From contig NZ_KB892382.1 in assembly GCF_000373765.1 (NCBI RefSeq), forward strand, positions 62,001-126,000: 64,000 nt of DNA, in the 5' to 3' direction. The notes below the pieces were generated by a model. The model was not told where the DNA came from. It ran no database searches and worked only from the letters and a program-made list of their open reading frames with translations. The position numbers were made by a program, and so were the translations under genes. Shown here in pieces: positions 1-8,283 of this stretch. The stretch's first letter is position 1; the number at the start of each line of letters is the position of its first letter. Source of the stretch: Legionella shakespearei DSM 23087. Lineage in GTDB: Bacteria > Pseudomonadota > Gammaproteobacteria > Legionellales > Legionellaceae.

Positions 1-2748
1 ATTTAAGCTCCACAAAGGAAGAGATACCGGGAGTGCTGCCAGGAAAAGTATTCCTCCTGCAATTAATTTATCCCATTCTCTATGGTAGCTTAAGACTGGT
101 CTTGCTTCTTCAATAGCATTGTTGCACGCATCGCGAAGCACTTCAATTTTAGTTTCCAAAGCAGACATGTCATAAAAAAAGTTTATTCTTGCCTCGTAAA
201 TCTTCCAAAGCAATATTTCTGCGGCAGAAACAGCATGATCATAATTATCGTTTCCTTGAACACTTTTTTCGCGCATTTGTTGATATTTTAGGAGGATGGA
301 ATGAAATGACGCATCAAAACGAATATTTTGAAGGGCCTTTTGCTCTTCGCTATTGTCGGCAGCAGATAGTTCTGAAAAACACCATTTAACCAGTTCTTCA
401 CATCGTTGCCCGGTGTCGCGGGGCAGTAAATAAGCCAGTAAATTAGAACGATTACCCGTTGCCTGATACAGTACATCAAGTTGCTCTGGAATTGGTAAAA
501 TAGAAACATGTTTTAGTATAGGTAAAGGAATTGCAGGCAAATGCATGATTGAAAGGCCTAAAGCATCTTTTCCTTGTTGCGTTTGATGGCGAATGTCAGC
601 ACCAGCATTTAACAGGAAATCAATAGCATTTTCCTGATTTTGTTCAATGGCATGATAAAGCACGGTATATCCTTGTTCATCGGTGGTTTCCAAAGATGCA
701 CCATGAGCCAGCAAACCAGGTAGCGCGTCAACAAGGCCTAGGGATGCTGCTGTATATAATGCGAAATGAACGGAAAATCCTAAATTCTGAAGCTGAGGAA
801 TTACCTCATACGTTCCTGTTTGCGCAGCAAGAATAAGTGCATCCCTTCCTGTATTGTCTTTAGTATCAAGTATGTCTGATAGCAGTGCTGAATCTTTTTG
901 GCTTAGCAACAAACGAATTAGTCCTGCAAATAAATGAGGTTGTTCTGATGCCGCATAAAATAATACTCCAGGATAAACTCCATTTGAGATGGTTTTTAAT
1001 GCTTCCTGTTGTTCAGCCGAAGGTAATAACACGAAACGTGAGAGAGTTAGTTGAATTAAATCGGGATAATCAGACATAAAATCAAACACGTTTTTACCCA
1101 ATTCAGTTCTTGTTGTTAAGGATTGTTGTGGACTGGAAAGGGCTGATTGCAACAGAGTTCTGCCGTGTTGACTGGTAGCCGGGGTTTTGGGTAAATGAGA
1201 AAGCACCGTAAGAGCTTCCAAAGTGCTTGACAGAGTTTCTCCGTGTTCGTGATAGAATTGCGCAGTTAATGTATTAAGAATCAATACCCAGCAATGAGGA
1301 TATTTATTCTCCAGTTCACGTATCTTCGCTGGTATGCAGTGAACGAGAGTTCTTAAATTTATGTTGATATGATCATATTCTTTATCCATAATGAAAGCAA
1401 ACATACACCTCCAATGTAATGTCTGGGCATCGGCGTCCAGAGCAGAAGAAGGTAGGTCTTCAAAAATTTTCAGAGCCTTAAAAAACTGTTGTTGCCCCAT
1501 GAATCCCATAGCAATTCCCAGTAAATTTGCATGGCGTAATTTATCCTTTAGCACTTTTTCAGAACAATTTTCCAGTAATTCCAATGCCCTGTCGAATTGA
1601 CCAGCACTAATATAGATACCTATCATTCTTTTATAAATTAACTCCAACTGAATGAATTGAGTTGGTAAATTGGGTAATTTTAGCATTTCGCCAATTTTTT
1701 TCTCTATTTTTGATATATCTGGTGAAGGGGTTATTTCTGCTTGATCAATAATTGCTATAATATCATGATACAATTTATTTAGTTGTTGATTACGTAAATA
1801 AATAGCACGTAGCTCCGCAGGTACGTAAACTGAATCAAGAGAGCCGATTATATTGGTATTTTTTGCACAAGCCTTTGCAAGGCTGGTAGCGTCTTTGGGA
1901 ATATAAATTCTTTCCAGTTCTTCAATAGTTCTTCTCTCTCCGGGTAATGGATAAAACACTGCTTTTTCAAATACAAACTCTGCTATTTCAGGATGATTAT
2001 TCTCTAGGGCTATTGATATAGGACTGACAGTTTGGCGGTTGTAATTGTAATCTCTTACTTCATAAGATGTAATTAATGCCCCATTTTCATATAAATATTT
2101 TAAAATTTCAAAATTGCCATCGCGCGCGGCGTACATCAAGGCAGTATAGTTAGAGCCTTCGCTTGTATTGATGTTTACCTTTTCCTGCACTAGCCATTTA
2201 ACTATAGGCATATGTCCGTAACTTGCAGCTTCCATTAATAAAGTATGGCCATTGCTATTTTTCGATTCCATTGAAACACCATTTTGATAAAGGCACTTTA
2301 ACATCTCTAAATACCCTTTTCTTACCGGTTCCATCGCAAGAGGCTGTCCTTTTCTGCTTAGTACATCAATAGAAGCACCAGAAGTAATCAGTTTGGATAC
2401 AACATCACAGTGATTATTATTTACAGCCACTATTAAAGCAGAATTTAGCTCATCCAAAGAAAGATTTTTCGATATTAACCATTGTACTGCTGGCAAATGA
2501 CCTTTAGACGCAGCCAATAGCAAGGAATTACAAAAGGTACTTCCTTTTTGAGTAAGTGGGACATTATTTTCAAATAACCACATCATGACGTGAACATGAC
2601 CGTTTTCAGCAGCAAATTCCATGAGATTAAAGCCATTGCTCGCTCTTAAATGAAAAAGCTCATTGCGTTCAACAATTATAGATTTAAGTTCAGCCAATTT
2701 GCCCTGGCTTGCTAATAGAAAGATTGGATGTTCAGTTTTTAAATTCAT
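1..2748 (-). CDS. Ankyrin-repeat protein, C-terminus cut off by window edge
   Basis: A single open frame reads from an ATG at 2748 to the left edge (916 codons without a stop). Residues about 1-265 form a run of ankyrin-type repeats (recurring A-A-S-x-G-H-L/M-P-x-V-K-W-L and G-A-S/N patterns). A long helical stretch of about 350 residues without clear repeats follows, then a second ankyrin block around residues 630-730 (G-R-D-A-L-I-L-A-A, then L-L-N-A-G-A-D-I). The last visible residues (about 898-916) are hydrophobic (GGILFLAALPVSLPLWS), perhaps a membrane segment. Ankyrin proteins in Legionella are often Dot/Icm effectors that bind host proteins; that role here is inferred. It is transcribed away from the neighbouring HMGL-type gene on the same strand, with a 106-bp gap. 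Confidence 0.85.
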   Translation of the reverse strand, partial: MNLKTEHPIFLLASQGKLAELKSIIVERNELFHLRASNGFNLMEFAAENGHVHVMMWLFENNVPLTQKGSTFCNSLLLAASKGHLPAVQWLISKNLSLDELNSALIVAVNNNHCDVVSKLITSGASIDVLSRKGQPLAMEPVRKGYLEMLKCLYQNGVSMESKNSNGHTLLMEAASYGHMPIVKWLVQEKVNINTSEGSNYTALMYAARDGNFEILKYLYENGALITSYEVRDYNYNRQTVSPISIALENNHPEIAEFVFEKAVFYPLPGERRTIEELERIYIPKDATSLAKACAKNTNIIGSLDSVYVPAELRAIYLRNQQLNKLYHDIIAIIDQAEITPSPDISKIEKKIGEMLKLPNLPTQFIQLELIYKRMIGIYISAGQFDRALELLENCSEKVLKDKLRHANLLGIAMGFMGQQQFFKALKIFEDLPSSALDADAQTLHWRCMFAFIMDKEYDHININLRTLVHCIPAKIRELENKYPHCWVLILNTLTAQFYHEHGETLSSTLEALTVLSHLPKTPATSQHGRTLLQSALSSPQQSLTTRTELGKNVFDFMSDYPDLIQLTLSRFVLLPSAEQQEALKTISNGVYPGVLFYAASEQPHLFAGLIRLLLSQKDSALLSDILDTKDNTGRDALILAAQTGTYEVIPQLQNLGFSVHFALYTAASLGLVDALPGLLAHGASLETTDEQGYTVLYHAIEQNQENAIDFLLNAGADIRHQTQQGKDALGLSIMHLPAIPLPILKHVSILPIPEQLDVLYQATGNRSNLLAYLLPRDTGQRCEELVKWCFSELSAADNSEEQKALQNIRFDASFHSILLKYQQMREKSVQGNDNYDHAVSAAEILLWKIYEARINFFYDMSALETKIEVLRDACNNAIEEARPVLSYHREWDKLIAGGILFLAALPVSLPLWSLN

Positions 2749-2854
2749 TAAAATTGGCTCTTGCACTGTTCAGTAAGCCGGAAACGGTAGCATAAAGATA
2801 TTTTTTGAACAATATTTTTTTCCCAACAGTTTAATTGGCAGACTATTCCCCGAA

Positions 2855-3751
2855 CTACAAACCCTTGGATTTCAAGTGATACATTTTGAGATCCACAGCA
2901 CTTGAAATATCAGAAATTCCTCTGACAAACTCCTCCATTTCAATTGCTTCATGCCCTATTTTCAATACGTTACGTACGTAATTTGAGGCACACAATGCAG
3001 AGTGTAAATCGTATTTGTTTACCTTGTTAGCATGCAAAAATGCAATGAAAAATTCTGTTTTTAAATTACCGGTCCCTTTTCCCATTCCTGCAAGGGAAGC
3101 ATCAATAAATTGAGCGCCACAATTCATTGCAGTGAGGGCATTAGTTTGTGCCAGGCCAATATTATCATGGGCGTGAAAACCAAAAGGGACTTTATAGTTA
3201 GGAGTGTATCGTTCATAGATTGCTTTAATTCTATGCGGAAGAATGCTGCCATTTGAATCAGCAAAATAAATCATGTCTGGATCATGATGGCTTACTTGCT
3301 CAACTACCAGATCCAATTCTTCATCTGAATAGCTGGTCATGAGGATGAAGTTGACGGATACCAGCATATTCAATTGTTTTGCCATTTTTATAATGGGCAC
3401 CGCTTCAGCAAGTCCGCCTTTAGGGATGCAGATTCTCAATAAACCTACACCACATTCTTTTAATTCTACAAGATCAGATTCATTAATGTTTTTCGCATGT
3501 GCCATAACCGCAATAGTTGAATTTTTAATAAGTGACTGGCAAAAAAGAAGATAATTTCTATCGCAATATCCTGCTCTACCCAGAGTGTCTCCAGGGTGCG
3601 CAGAACTGTTCCTGTAGCCTATTTCAATGTATTCCACACCAGAATTATCAAGTGGTATCAGAATTCCCTGCAATTCACTGTCCGTAAAGTGAAAATTGGT
3701 ACGGTGTCCCCCATCTCGAAGTGACGCATCCAGTAATTGAATCGAATTCAT
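2855..3751 (-). CDS. HMGL/DmpG-family aldolase-type TIM-barrel enzyme
   Basis: A 298-residue DRE-TIM metallolyase-like protein. It begins with the family signature L-L-D-A-S-L-R-D-G-G-H (residues 6-16), whose Asp13 would bind the divalent metal. A G-F-H-A-H-D-N-I-G motif supplies the metal-binding His pair, followed by G-M-G-K-G-T-G-N-L-K-T-E. This is the layout of 4-hydroxy-2-oxovalerate aldolases and related acyl-transferring lyases. The length is shorter than DmpG (about 340), lacking its C-terminal communication domain, and no acetaldehyde dehydrogenase partner is adjacent, so the substrate cannot be named. It may act in a biosynthetic cluster elsewhere. Family assignment is firm, specific reaction is not. 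Confidence 0.8.
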   Translation of the reverse strand: MNSIQLLDASLRDGGHRTNFHFTDSELQGILIPLDNSGVEYIEIGYRNSSAHPGDTLGRAGYCDRNYLLFCQSLIKNSTIAVMAHAKNINESDLVELKECGVGLLRICIPKGGLAEAVPIIKMAKQLNMLVSVNFILMTSYSDEELDLVVEQVSHHDPDMIYFADSNGSILPHRIKAIYERYTPNYKVPFGFHAHDNIGLAQTNALTAMNCGAQFIDASLAGMGKGTGNLKTEFFIAFLHANKVNKYDLHSALCASNYVRNVLKIGHEAIEMEEFVRGISDISSAVDLKMYHLKSKGL

Positions 3752-3868
3752 GGCACAGCCTTTTACTTCATATACATACTTATAATTTTAGTACTTATAA
3801 ACAGAAATATCCTGGTTCTTGACGCAGGATTATTGGAAACAAACCCTAGGGTCTGTTGCCCACTGCCC

Positions 3869-3988
3869 TTAAGTTAAGCGCTACTCCACCGTACCGCGGC
3901 TTGTCCGCGGTATCCAGAGATCTAAGTTCGGAGTGAGATTCCTGGATCCCGCGGACAAGCCGCGGGACGGCGGAACTTCTTAACTTAA
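3869..3988. repeat. Large GC-rich palindrome between two minus-strand genes
   Basis: Arms at 3889-3917 and 3942-3970 (CCGTACCGCGGCTTGTCCGC against GCGGACAAGCCGCGGGACGG) can pair, with outer arms TTAAGTTAAG / CTTAACTTA. It is far more GC-rich than its surroundings. It lies in the 271-bp gap upstream of the HMGL gene and after the stop of the 5'-nucleotidase, where it could end transcription, but there is no clear T-run. Confidence 0.7.
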
Positions 3989-4022
3989 TGGTAGTGGGGC
4001 TGTTGCTCCTGGTTTCCTGATA

Positions 4023-5738
4023 TTAAAACAGGTTGTCCTTCATTTTAATCCTTCCTTCAATAACCACTTCGAATGGTTGTGGCAACTGCCTTAGGTATTG
4101 AATTACCGTGTCATGATCATTGGCACCGACACTCAGTATTTTCGCTCTTTTCATCACGGAAAAAACGCCATTCCCACTAGCCAGGAAGTCTGGTGCAGCT
4201 ATGGTATAGATTTTTTTTCTGTTGAGCGGTTTGCCCTTGTGTTGGATGGCAATGATTCGGTGCCCTATCGGTTGGCTGGAATCATAACTGTAATTTATGC
4301 CAGAAATTTGTAACATGTTGGCATAGGATCCCATCCACTGTTGCTCCAGCAAATCATAAATATCCTCTCCCGAGAGGCTAAGCGAGACGATATTATTGGA
4401 AAAGGGCAGTACTGAATATATTTTTCCCCAGGTGATCGTTCCAGGACTAATATCATCCCTCATGCCATGCGGGTTGGTCATGCCAATGTCCGTATTCATT
4501 ACAGTGCGTAAGGCATCAGCAACCAGATTTCCTAAATTGGACTCTCCATGCGCGTTCGTTTTTCTCAATAAAGCGTTTTGAGACGTTCCAACATAGCTGT
4601 TAATGATCGGTGCTACTTTATCTTCTGCTAATTGGACCAATTTCTGTGTCTGTTCATCGGGTATTTTTCCGGGCCAGCGATCGGCATAAGTAGTGATGAT
4701 TTGAGCCGATTTCTTTTTAACCTTATGGCTTATTGCATCAATCTGAAGTGTGACTTCAGCAAAGGAAGCACTGTAACTGTTTGCCTGAGTGACCAGAATA
4801 TTTATTCCATTGTGATTGGGGATAAAGGCATTAAGAAACTGGTGAGTATGACCACCCATAACCACATCAATATCATCATCGAGCTGATCAACAATGGCAT
4901 TAATACTGCCCTCAACTTTGGTATTGGTTCTTGTTTCCCCTTCATAGGGTATCTGGTTGCCGCCTTCATGGATAAGCACTACTATAATTTGCGCCCCTTT
5001 AGCCTTGACTTCAGGAATGTAGTGATTAATGGTCTTGGCCTCATCGAGAAATATTACTCCCTCGGCATTGGCTGGAAACATGGAGTCAGCAGCATTTTTT
5101 AAAACAGCACCTATAAAAGCAATACGGATATTATTTATCACTTTAATCGAGTAGGGAGGAAACAGCGGTTTTTCTGTTTTTTCATCGACTATGTTGGCGG
5201 AAATATAAGGGTAGGATGAACCCGGATAATTGGGTAAGGAAATCCAGTCATCGGTTGGAGGATTGTCAGTACCATAAATCAAATCGAACATCGCTCTTTG
5301 GCCTCTATCAAATTCATGATTTCCAACAGTAGCTACGATATTACACAAAGGATTCATACGATTTTCATTAGTACAGTGTTTATTACCCAAACTGTTGGTA
5401 AACAAAATACTGGGCTCATCATGAAGTAAACCAGAAGAAGGGGGCGAAGCGCCAACCTGATCACCCATGATGGTAATTAAGGTTCTGTCTTCCATACCGG
5501 TCTGAGCCTGTTTTAAATAGGCCGCCAGTACCGCAGCTCCGCCAACGGGTTTATTCTTTGACATTCTGCCGGTACTGATTTGTCCATGGAAATCATTAAT
5601 CCCTAATATTTTTATCGTGATGGTTTCATGATCGGTTTGGGATGATAGTGCAGAGGCGTGATTTATTGGTATCGGGATTAAGCTGCTGAACACAATGAGA
5701 GAAATTAAAGTGTGACGCCATTTATTGTGAAAAAGCAT
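4023..5738 (-). CDS. Exported UshA-like 5'-nucleotidase / 2',3'-cyclic phosphodiesterase
   Basis: A 571-residue protein with an N-terminal signal sequence (basic start, hydrophobic core up to about residue 28, A-S-A cleavage region). The metallophosphatase domain follows with its metal ligands in order: L-G-I-N-D-F-H-G-Q near residue 45, G-D-Q-V-G-A-S, V-G-N-H-E-F-D-R-G, and G-G-H-T-H-Q-F. The C-terminal half matches the 5'-nucleotidase substrate domain (E-S-N-L-G-N-L-V-A-D-A and the G-N-G-V-F aromatic loop). Such enzymes release phosphate from nucleotides in the periplasm or outside the cell. A relative in bacteria living inside host cells could also hydrolyse extracellular ATP, but that is speculation. 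It stands alone, with 272 bp to the next gene on its strand. Confidence 0.9.
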   Translation of the reverse strand: MLFHNKWRHTLISLIVFSSLIPIPINHASALSSQTDHETITIKILGINDFHGQISTGRMSKNKPVGGAAVLAAYLKQAQTGMEDRTLITIMGDQVGASPPSSGLLHDEPSILFTNSLGNKHCTNENRMNPLCNIVATVGNHEFDRGQRAMFDLIYGTDNPPTDDWISLPNYPGSSYPYISANIVDEKTEKPLFPPYSIKVINNIRIAFIGAVLKNAADSMFPANAEGVIFLDEAKTINHYIPEVKAKGAQIIVVLIHEGGNQIPYEGETRTNTKVEGSINAIVDQLDDDIDVVMGGHTHQFLNAFIPNHNGINILVTQANSYSASFAEVTLQIDAISHKVKKKSAQIITTYADRWPGKIPDEQTQKLVQLAEDKVAPIINSYVGTSQNALLRKTNAHGESNLGNLVADALRTVMNTDIGMTNPHGMRDDISPGTITWGKIYSVLPFSNNIVSLSLSGEDIYDLLEQQWMGSYANMLQISGINYSYDSSQPIGHRIIAIQHKGKPLNRKKIYTIAAPDFLASGNGVFSVMKRAKILSVGANDHDTVIQYLRQLPQPFEVVIEGRIKMKDNLF

Positions 5739-5848
5739 AGATTAATCCTTTACAAAAATATTCTGTTGCAGCAAGAGAGGAATTAATAGTACCAGTCTCG
5801 ATTTAAAATAAAAAGAAGGGGCATAAATGGTTGACCATTCCCCGATCT

Positions 5849-5951
5849 ACGTCGTCCTGAGCGCGTCTTTTGGCGCGAAGGATCTCCTTATATTAGCACC
5901 ATGCCACTTTCAGGAGATCCTTCGCGCCAAAAGACGCGCTCAGGACGACGT
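5849..5951. repeat. Family A long inverted repeat
   Basis: Left arm ACGTCGTCCTGAGCGCGTCT continues to GGATCTCC; the right arm is its near-perfect reverse complement ending CAGGACGACGT, with a central loop of about 25 bp. The same arms recur at 17851, 57289 and 59676, and as shortened copies at 38901 and 57134. It lies between the divergent 5'-nucleotidase and NfeD genes. Confidence 0.9.
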
Positions 5952-6030
5952 GGAGCTGTATCCTTATAAATATTCTATAATCATGTTATGTTGATTACTA
6001 TGATGCAACTGAATTATCCAGGGGGCGCAC

Positions 6031-6450
6031 ATGTCATTATATGTATATTGGTTTTCAATGGCATTGATTCTGGTTGGCCTTGAGATGGCGACAGGAACCT
6101 TTTATTTATTAATCATTGCTATTGCCATGGCTATTGGCGGCATTGTTGCACTGCTGGGTATAGGGTTTTCAATACAACTTGCATTAGCAGGTTTGGCGGG
6201 TGTTACAGGCATTATTCTGTTGCGGCATATGAAGGGCGGGCATGCTTCTGATGCATCTGTTCTAAATCTGGATGTAGGCCAGCCCGTCAAGATTTTAGCC
6301 TGGAAAGCTGATGGCACTGCGCGGGTTTTTTATCGCGGTAGCGAATGGAATGCGGAGCTGGATGCTAAAGACAGCGATCATAAAGGTACATTTTACATTA
6401 AAGACGTGCGGGGTTCAGCTCTTGTTTTAACCAATAAAAAACCGGTTTGA
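6031..6450 (+). CDS. NfeD-family membrane protein
   Basis: A 139-residue protein of the short NfeD type: two or three hydrophobic segments in residues 5-65 (M-A-L-I-L-V-G-L-E-M then I-A-I-A-M-A-I-G-G-I-V-A-L-L-G-I-G) followed by a soluble OB-fold-like domain (G-Q-P-V-K-I-L-A-W... A-R-V-F-Y-R-G-S-E-W-N-A). The final D-V-R-G-S-A-L-V-L is typical of the family. NfeD proteins are paired with SPFH proteins in inner-membrane microdomain or quality-control units, and the very next gene is an SPFH protein 27 bp downstream. A GGGGG Shine-Dalgarno run precedes the ATG. Confidence 0.9.
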   Translation: MSLYVYWFSMALILVGLEMATGTFYLLIIAIAMAIGGIVALLGIGFSIQLALAGLAGVTGIILLRHMKGGHASDASVLNLDVGQPVKILAWKADGTARVFYRGSEWNAELDAKDSDHKGTFYIKDVRGSALVLTNKKPV

Positions 6451-6477
6451 CTTGTGGATTAATTGTCTGGAGGCGTT

Positions 6478-7383
6478 ATGGAAATTGCATTGTTTATTTT
6501 AATTGTAGCTGTTGTTTTTATAGTCACGGCACTCAAGGTTGTACCGCAACAAAATTCCTGGATTATTGAACGATTGGGTAAATTTCATGCCGCCTTATTA
6601 CCTGGATTAAATGTGGTCATCCCCTTCATTGATCGGGTTGCATACAAACATTCACTCAAGGAAATTCCTCTGGATGTGCCTAGCCAGATTTGTATTACCA
6701 AAGACAATACACAATTGCAGGTAGATGGTATTTTGTATTTCCAGGTCACTGATCCCAAGCTTGCATCCTACGGAACCAGTGATTATGTGCTGGCGATCAC
6801 CCAGCTGGCTCAAACTACTTTGCGTTCAGTAATAGGGAAAATGGAACTGGATAAGACATTTGAAGAGCGCGATCACATTAACGCAGCGGTCGTTGCGGCA
6901 CTTGATGAGGCGGCTACGAGTTGGGGAGTGAAAGTACTACGTTACGAAATTAAAGACTTAACGCCACCTAAAGAAATTATTCATGCCATGCAGGCACAGA
7001 TTACCGCAGAGCGAGAAAAACGTGCACTGATCGCCGCGTCAGAAGGACGCAAGCAAGAACAAATCAACATTGCTACCGGTGAGCGTGAAGCATTCATTCA
7101 GCGTTCAGAGGGGGAGAAACAATCAGCAATTAACCGCGCACAAGGTGAGGCCGAAGCCATCAAGGCGGTTGCTTCGGCTAATGCCCAGGCAATTCAACAG
7201 GTAGCCGAAGCCATACAATCAGCAGGAGGTATGGAAGCGGTTAATTTCAAAGTGGCTGAACAATATGTCGATGCTTTTTCCAATGTAGCCAAAGCGGGCA
7301 ATACACTTATCTTACCAGGCAATCTGGCCGATTTAGGGGGGTTAATTGCAACAGCTATGGGAATTGTCAAAAGCCAGAAATAA
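6478..7383 (+). CDS. SPFH/stomatin-like membrane protein (QmcA type)
   Basis: A 301-residue stomatin/prohibitin-family protein. A single N-terminal membrane anchor (A-L-F-I-L-I-V-A-V-V-F-I-V-T-A) is followed by the SPFH (band-7) domain (V-V-P-Q-Q-N-S-W-I-I-E-R-L-G-K-F, then L-T-P-P-K-E-I) and an Ala/Glu-rich coiled coil (E-R-E-K-R-A... G-E-A-E-A-I-K-A). I chose the ATG at 6478 because GGAGG at 6469-6473 sits at ideal spacing; an in-frame TTG at 6463 lies upstream of that site. It forms an operon with nfeD. The pair is thought to organise membrane microdomains or recruit proteases; the exact client is unknown. Confidence 0.93.
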   Translation: MEIALFILIVAVVFIVTALKVVPQQNSWIIERLGKFHAALLPGLNVVIPFIDRVAYKHSLKEIPLDVPSQICITKDNTQLQVDGILYFQVTDPKLASYGTSDYVLAITQLAQTTLRSVIGKMELDKTFEERDHINAAVVAALDEAATSWGVKVLRYEIKDLTPPKEIIHAMQAQITAEREKRALIAASEGRKQEQINIATGEREAFIQRSEGEKQSAINRAQGEAEAIKAVASANAQAIQQVAEAIQSAGGMEAVNFKVAEQYVDAFSNVAKAGNTLILPGNLADLGGLIATAMGIVKSQK

Positions 7384-7420
7384 TTATCTATGGCCTTGGG
7401 TTAACAGGTCATTATATGTT

Positions 7421-7446
7421 TGAGAATGGAGAGCTCTCCATTCTCA
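7421..7446. terminator. Perfect 13-bp palindrome after the SPFH gene
   Basis: TGAGAATGGAGAG / CTCTCCATTCTCA pair exactly with no loop bases left over. It lies 37 bp past the stop of the SPFH gene and probably ends that operon, although the following bases (TTATAAGGG) are not a strong T-run. Its right edge also carries TTCTCATTATAA, the start of the operator found 45 bp further on. Confidence 0.4.
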
Positions 7447-7490
7447 TTATAAGGGTATTTAAGAAGATAATTACTCACTTTCCACATAAA

Positions 7491-7557
7491 TTCTCATTAT
7501 AATAAGAAATTTTTGCAAAATAATTAAAATTCACTATAATTCTTATTATAATGAGAA
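7491..7557 (+). promoter_or_regulatory. Paired operators and promoter of the hipB-like gene
   Basis: TTCTCATTATAATAAGAA (7491-7508) and its exact reverse complement TTCTTATTATAATGAGAA (7540-7557) are 31 bp apart. Each is itself nearly palindromic. Between them lie a candidate -35 TTGCAA (7513-7518) and, 16 bp on, a -10 TATAAT (7535-7540) that abuts the second operator. This is the expected layout for autorepression by a dimeric HTH regulator such as HipB; binding itself is inferred. Confidence 0.7.
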
Positions 7558-7573
7558 TTAATAGGGTTTGCGT

Positions 7574-7795
7574 GTGGATAAGAATATTGTTAACAATACA
7601 GAAGACTTAGCAAAAATCCTTAAAATGAGGAGGCATCAATTAAATATAACTCAAAAATCTTTAGCTGAACTGTGTGACCTTTCTCATAATGGTATTAGCC
7701 GTATTGAGCTTGGCCAATCTGATGTACAACTATCAACAATTTTAAAGATGTCGAAGATTTTGGGTTTTAAAATAATACTCGAGATGGAAGTATGA
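7574..7795 (+). CDS. hipB: HipB-like Xre-family HTH regulator (antitoxin type)
   Basis: About 73 residues, consisting almost only of a helix-turn-helix of the Xre/Cro type (Q-L-N-I-T-Q-K-S-L-A-E-L-C-D-L-S-H-N-G-I-S-R-I-E-L-G) and the HipB-like tail (I-L-K-M-S-K-I-L-G-F-K-I-I-L-E). I prefer the GTG at 7574, at good spacing from TAGGG; an in-frame TTG at 7568 is also possible. The stop overlaps the start of the HipA-like gene by 4 bp, so the two are translationally coupled. It should repress its own promoter through the paired palindromes at 7491-7557. The toxin partner looks broken, so this may be an orphan antitoxin. Confidence 0.8.
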   Translation: MDKNIVNNTEDLAKILKMRRHQLNITQKSLAELCDLSHNGISRIELGQSDVQLSTILKMSKILGFKIILEMEV

Positions 7796-8262
7796 AATCT
7801 CTTTATGTTTTTTACGAAAGCCAACGTGTAGGCATTTATTCACGAGATGAAAATCTTGTTTCTTCTTTTACTTATGATGAGAAGTGGCAAAATAATCCAA
7901 ATAGCTTTCCCTTGAGTTTAGCTATGCCACTATCTCAGCAAACCTTTGATAATAAGGTGACGCTGTCCTTCTTTGAGAATCTTCTTCCTGAGGGTGATGT
8001 GCGGGACGTATTGGAACGTGATCATCACATACATGGTTCCTTCGAGTTTTTAGAGCGCTTCGGAACCGATTGTGCTGGAGCCGTTATTATTACTGCAAAT
8101 GAAACATTTGAATATATGCCCGATAGTGCGGATGTGAAAATAGATATAGAAAAAATTTATGAAGCAATAAGCAGAAAAAGATCGATAGCTGCAAAGATAC
8201 CTAAGCGTATTAGTGTTTTAATTGGCAGGAGAGCCAAAGGCCTCAATCAGCAAGGTGTATGA
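7792..8262 (+). pseudogene. hipA: Truncated HipA (N-terminal domain only)
   Basis: 156 residues matching only the N-terminal HipA subdomain: F-Y-E-S-Q-R-V-G-I-Y, then P-L-S-L-A-M-P-L, F-F-E-N-L-L-P-E-G and F-G-T-D-C-A-G-A-V. A full HipA kinase is about 400-440 residues and continues with a glycine-rich S-L-A-G-x-Q-x-K loop and an H-G-D-L-H-x-K-N catalytic motif; none of these occurs in frame. The end (R-R-A-K-G-L-N-Q-Q-G-V) does not look like HipA, and another frame just there reads L-A-G-E-P-K-A-S-I, suggesting a frameshift followed by deletion up to the dotB stop at 8284. Alternatively it could be a stand-alone HipS-like protein, as in HipBST systems, though it is longer than HipS. Confidence 0.7.
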
Positions 8263-8283
8263 ATGGTTCTGAAGTCGGTGTTA

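Noticed and set aside
4632-5102. Open 156-codon frame on the plus strand inside the 5'-nucleotidase gene
   Set aside because: It is antisense to a gene with complete domain motifs and has no own features or ribosome site.
7792-8262. Calling this a functional HipA kinase
   Set aside because: It lacks the glycine loop, catalytic Asp region and metal site.
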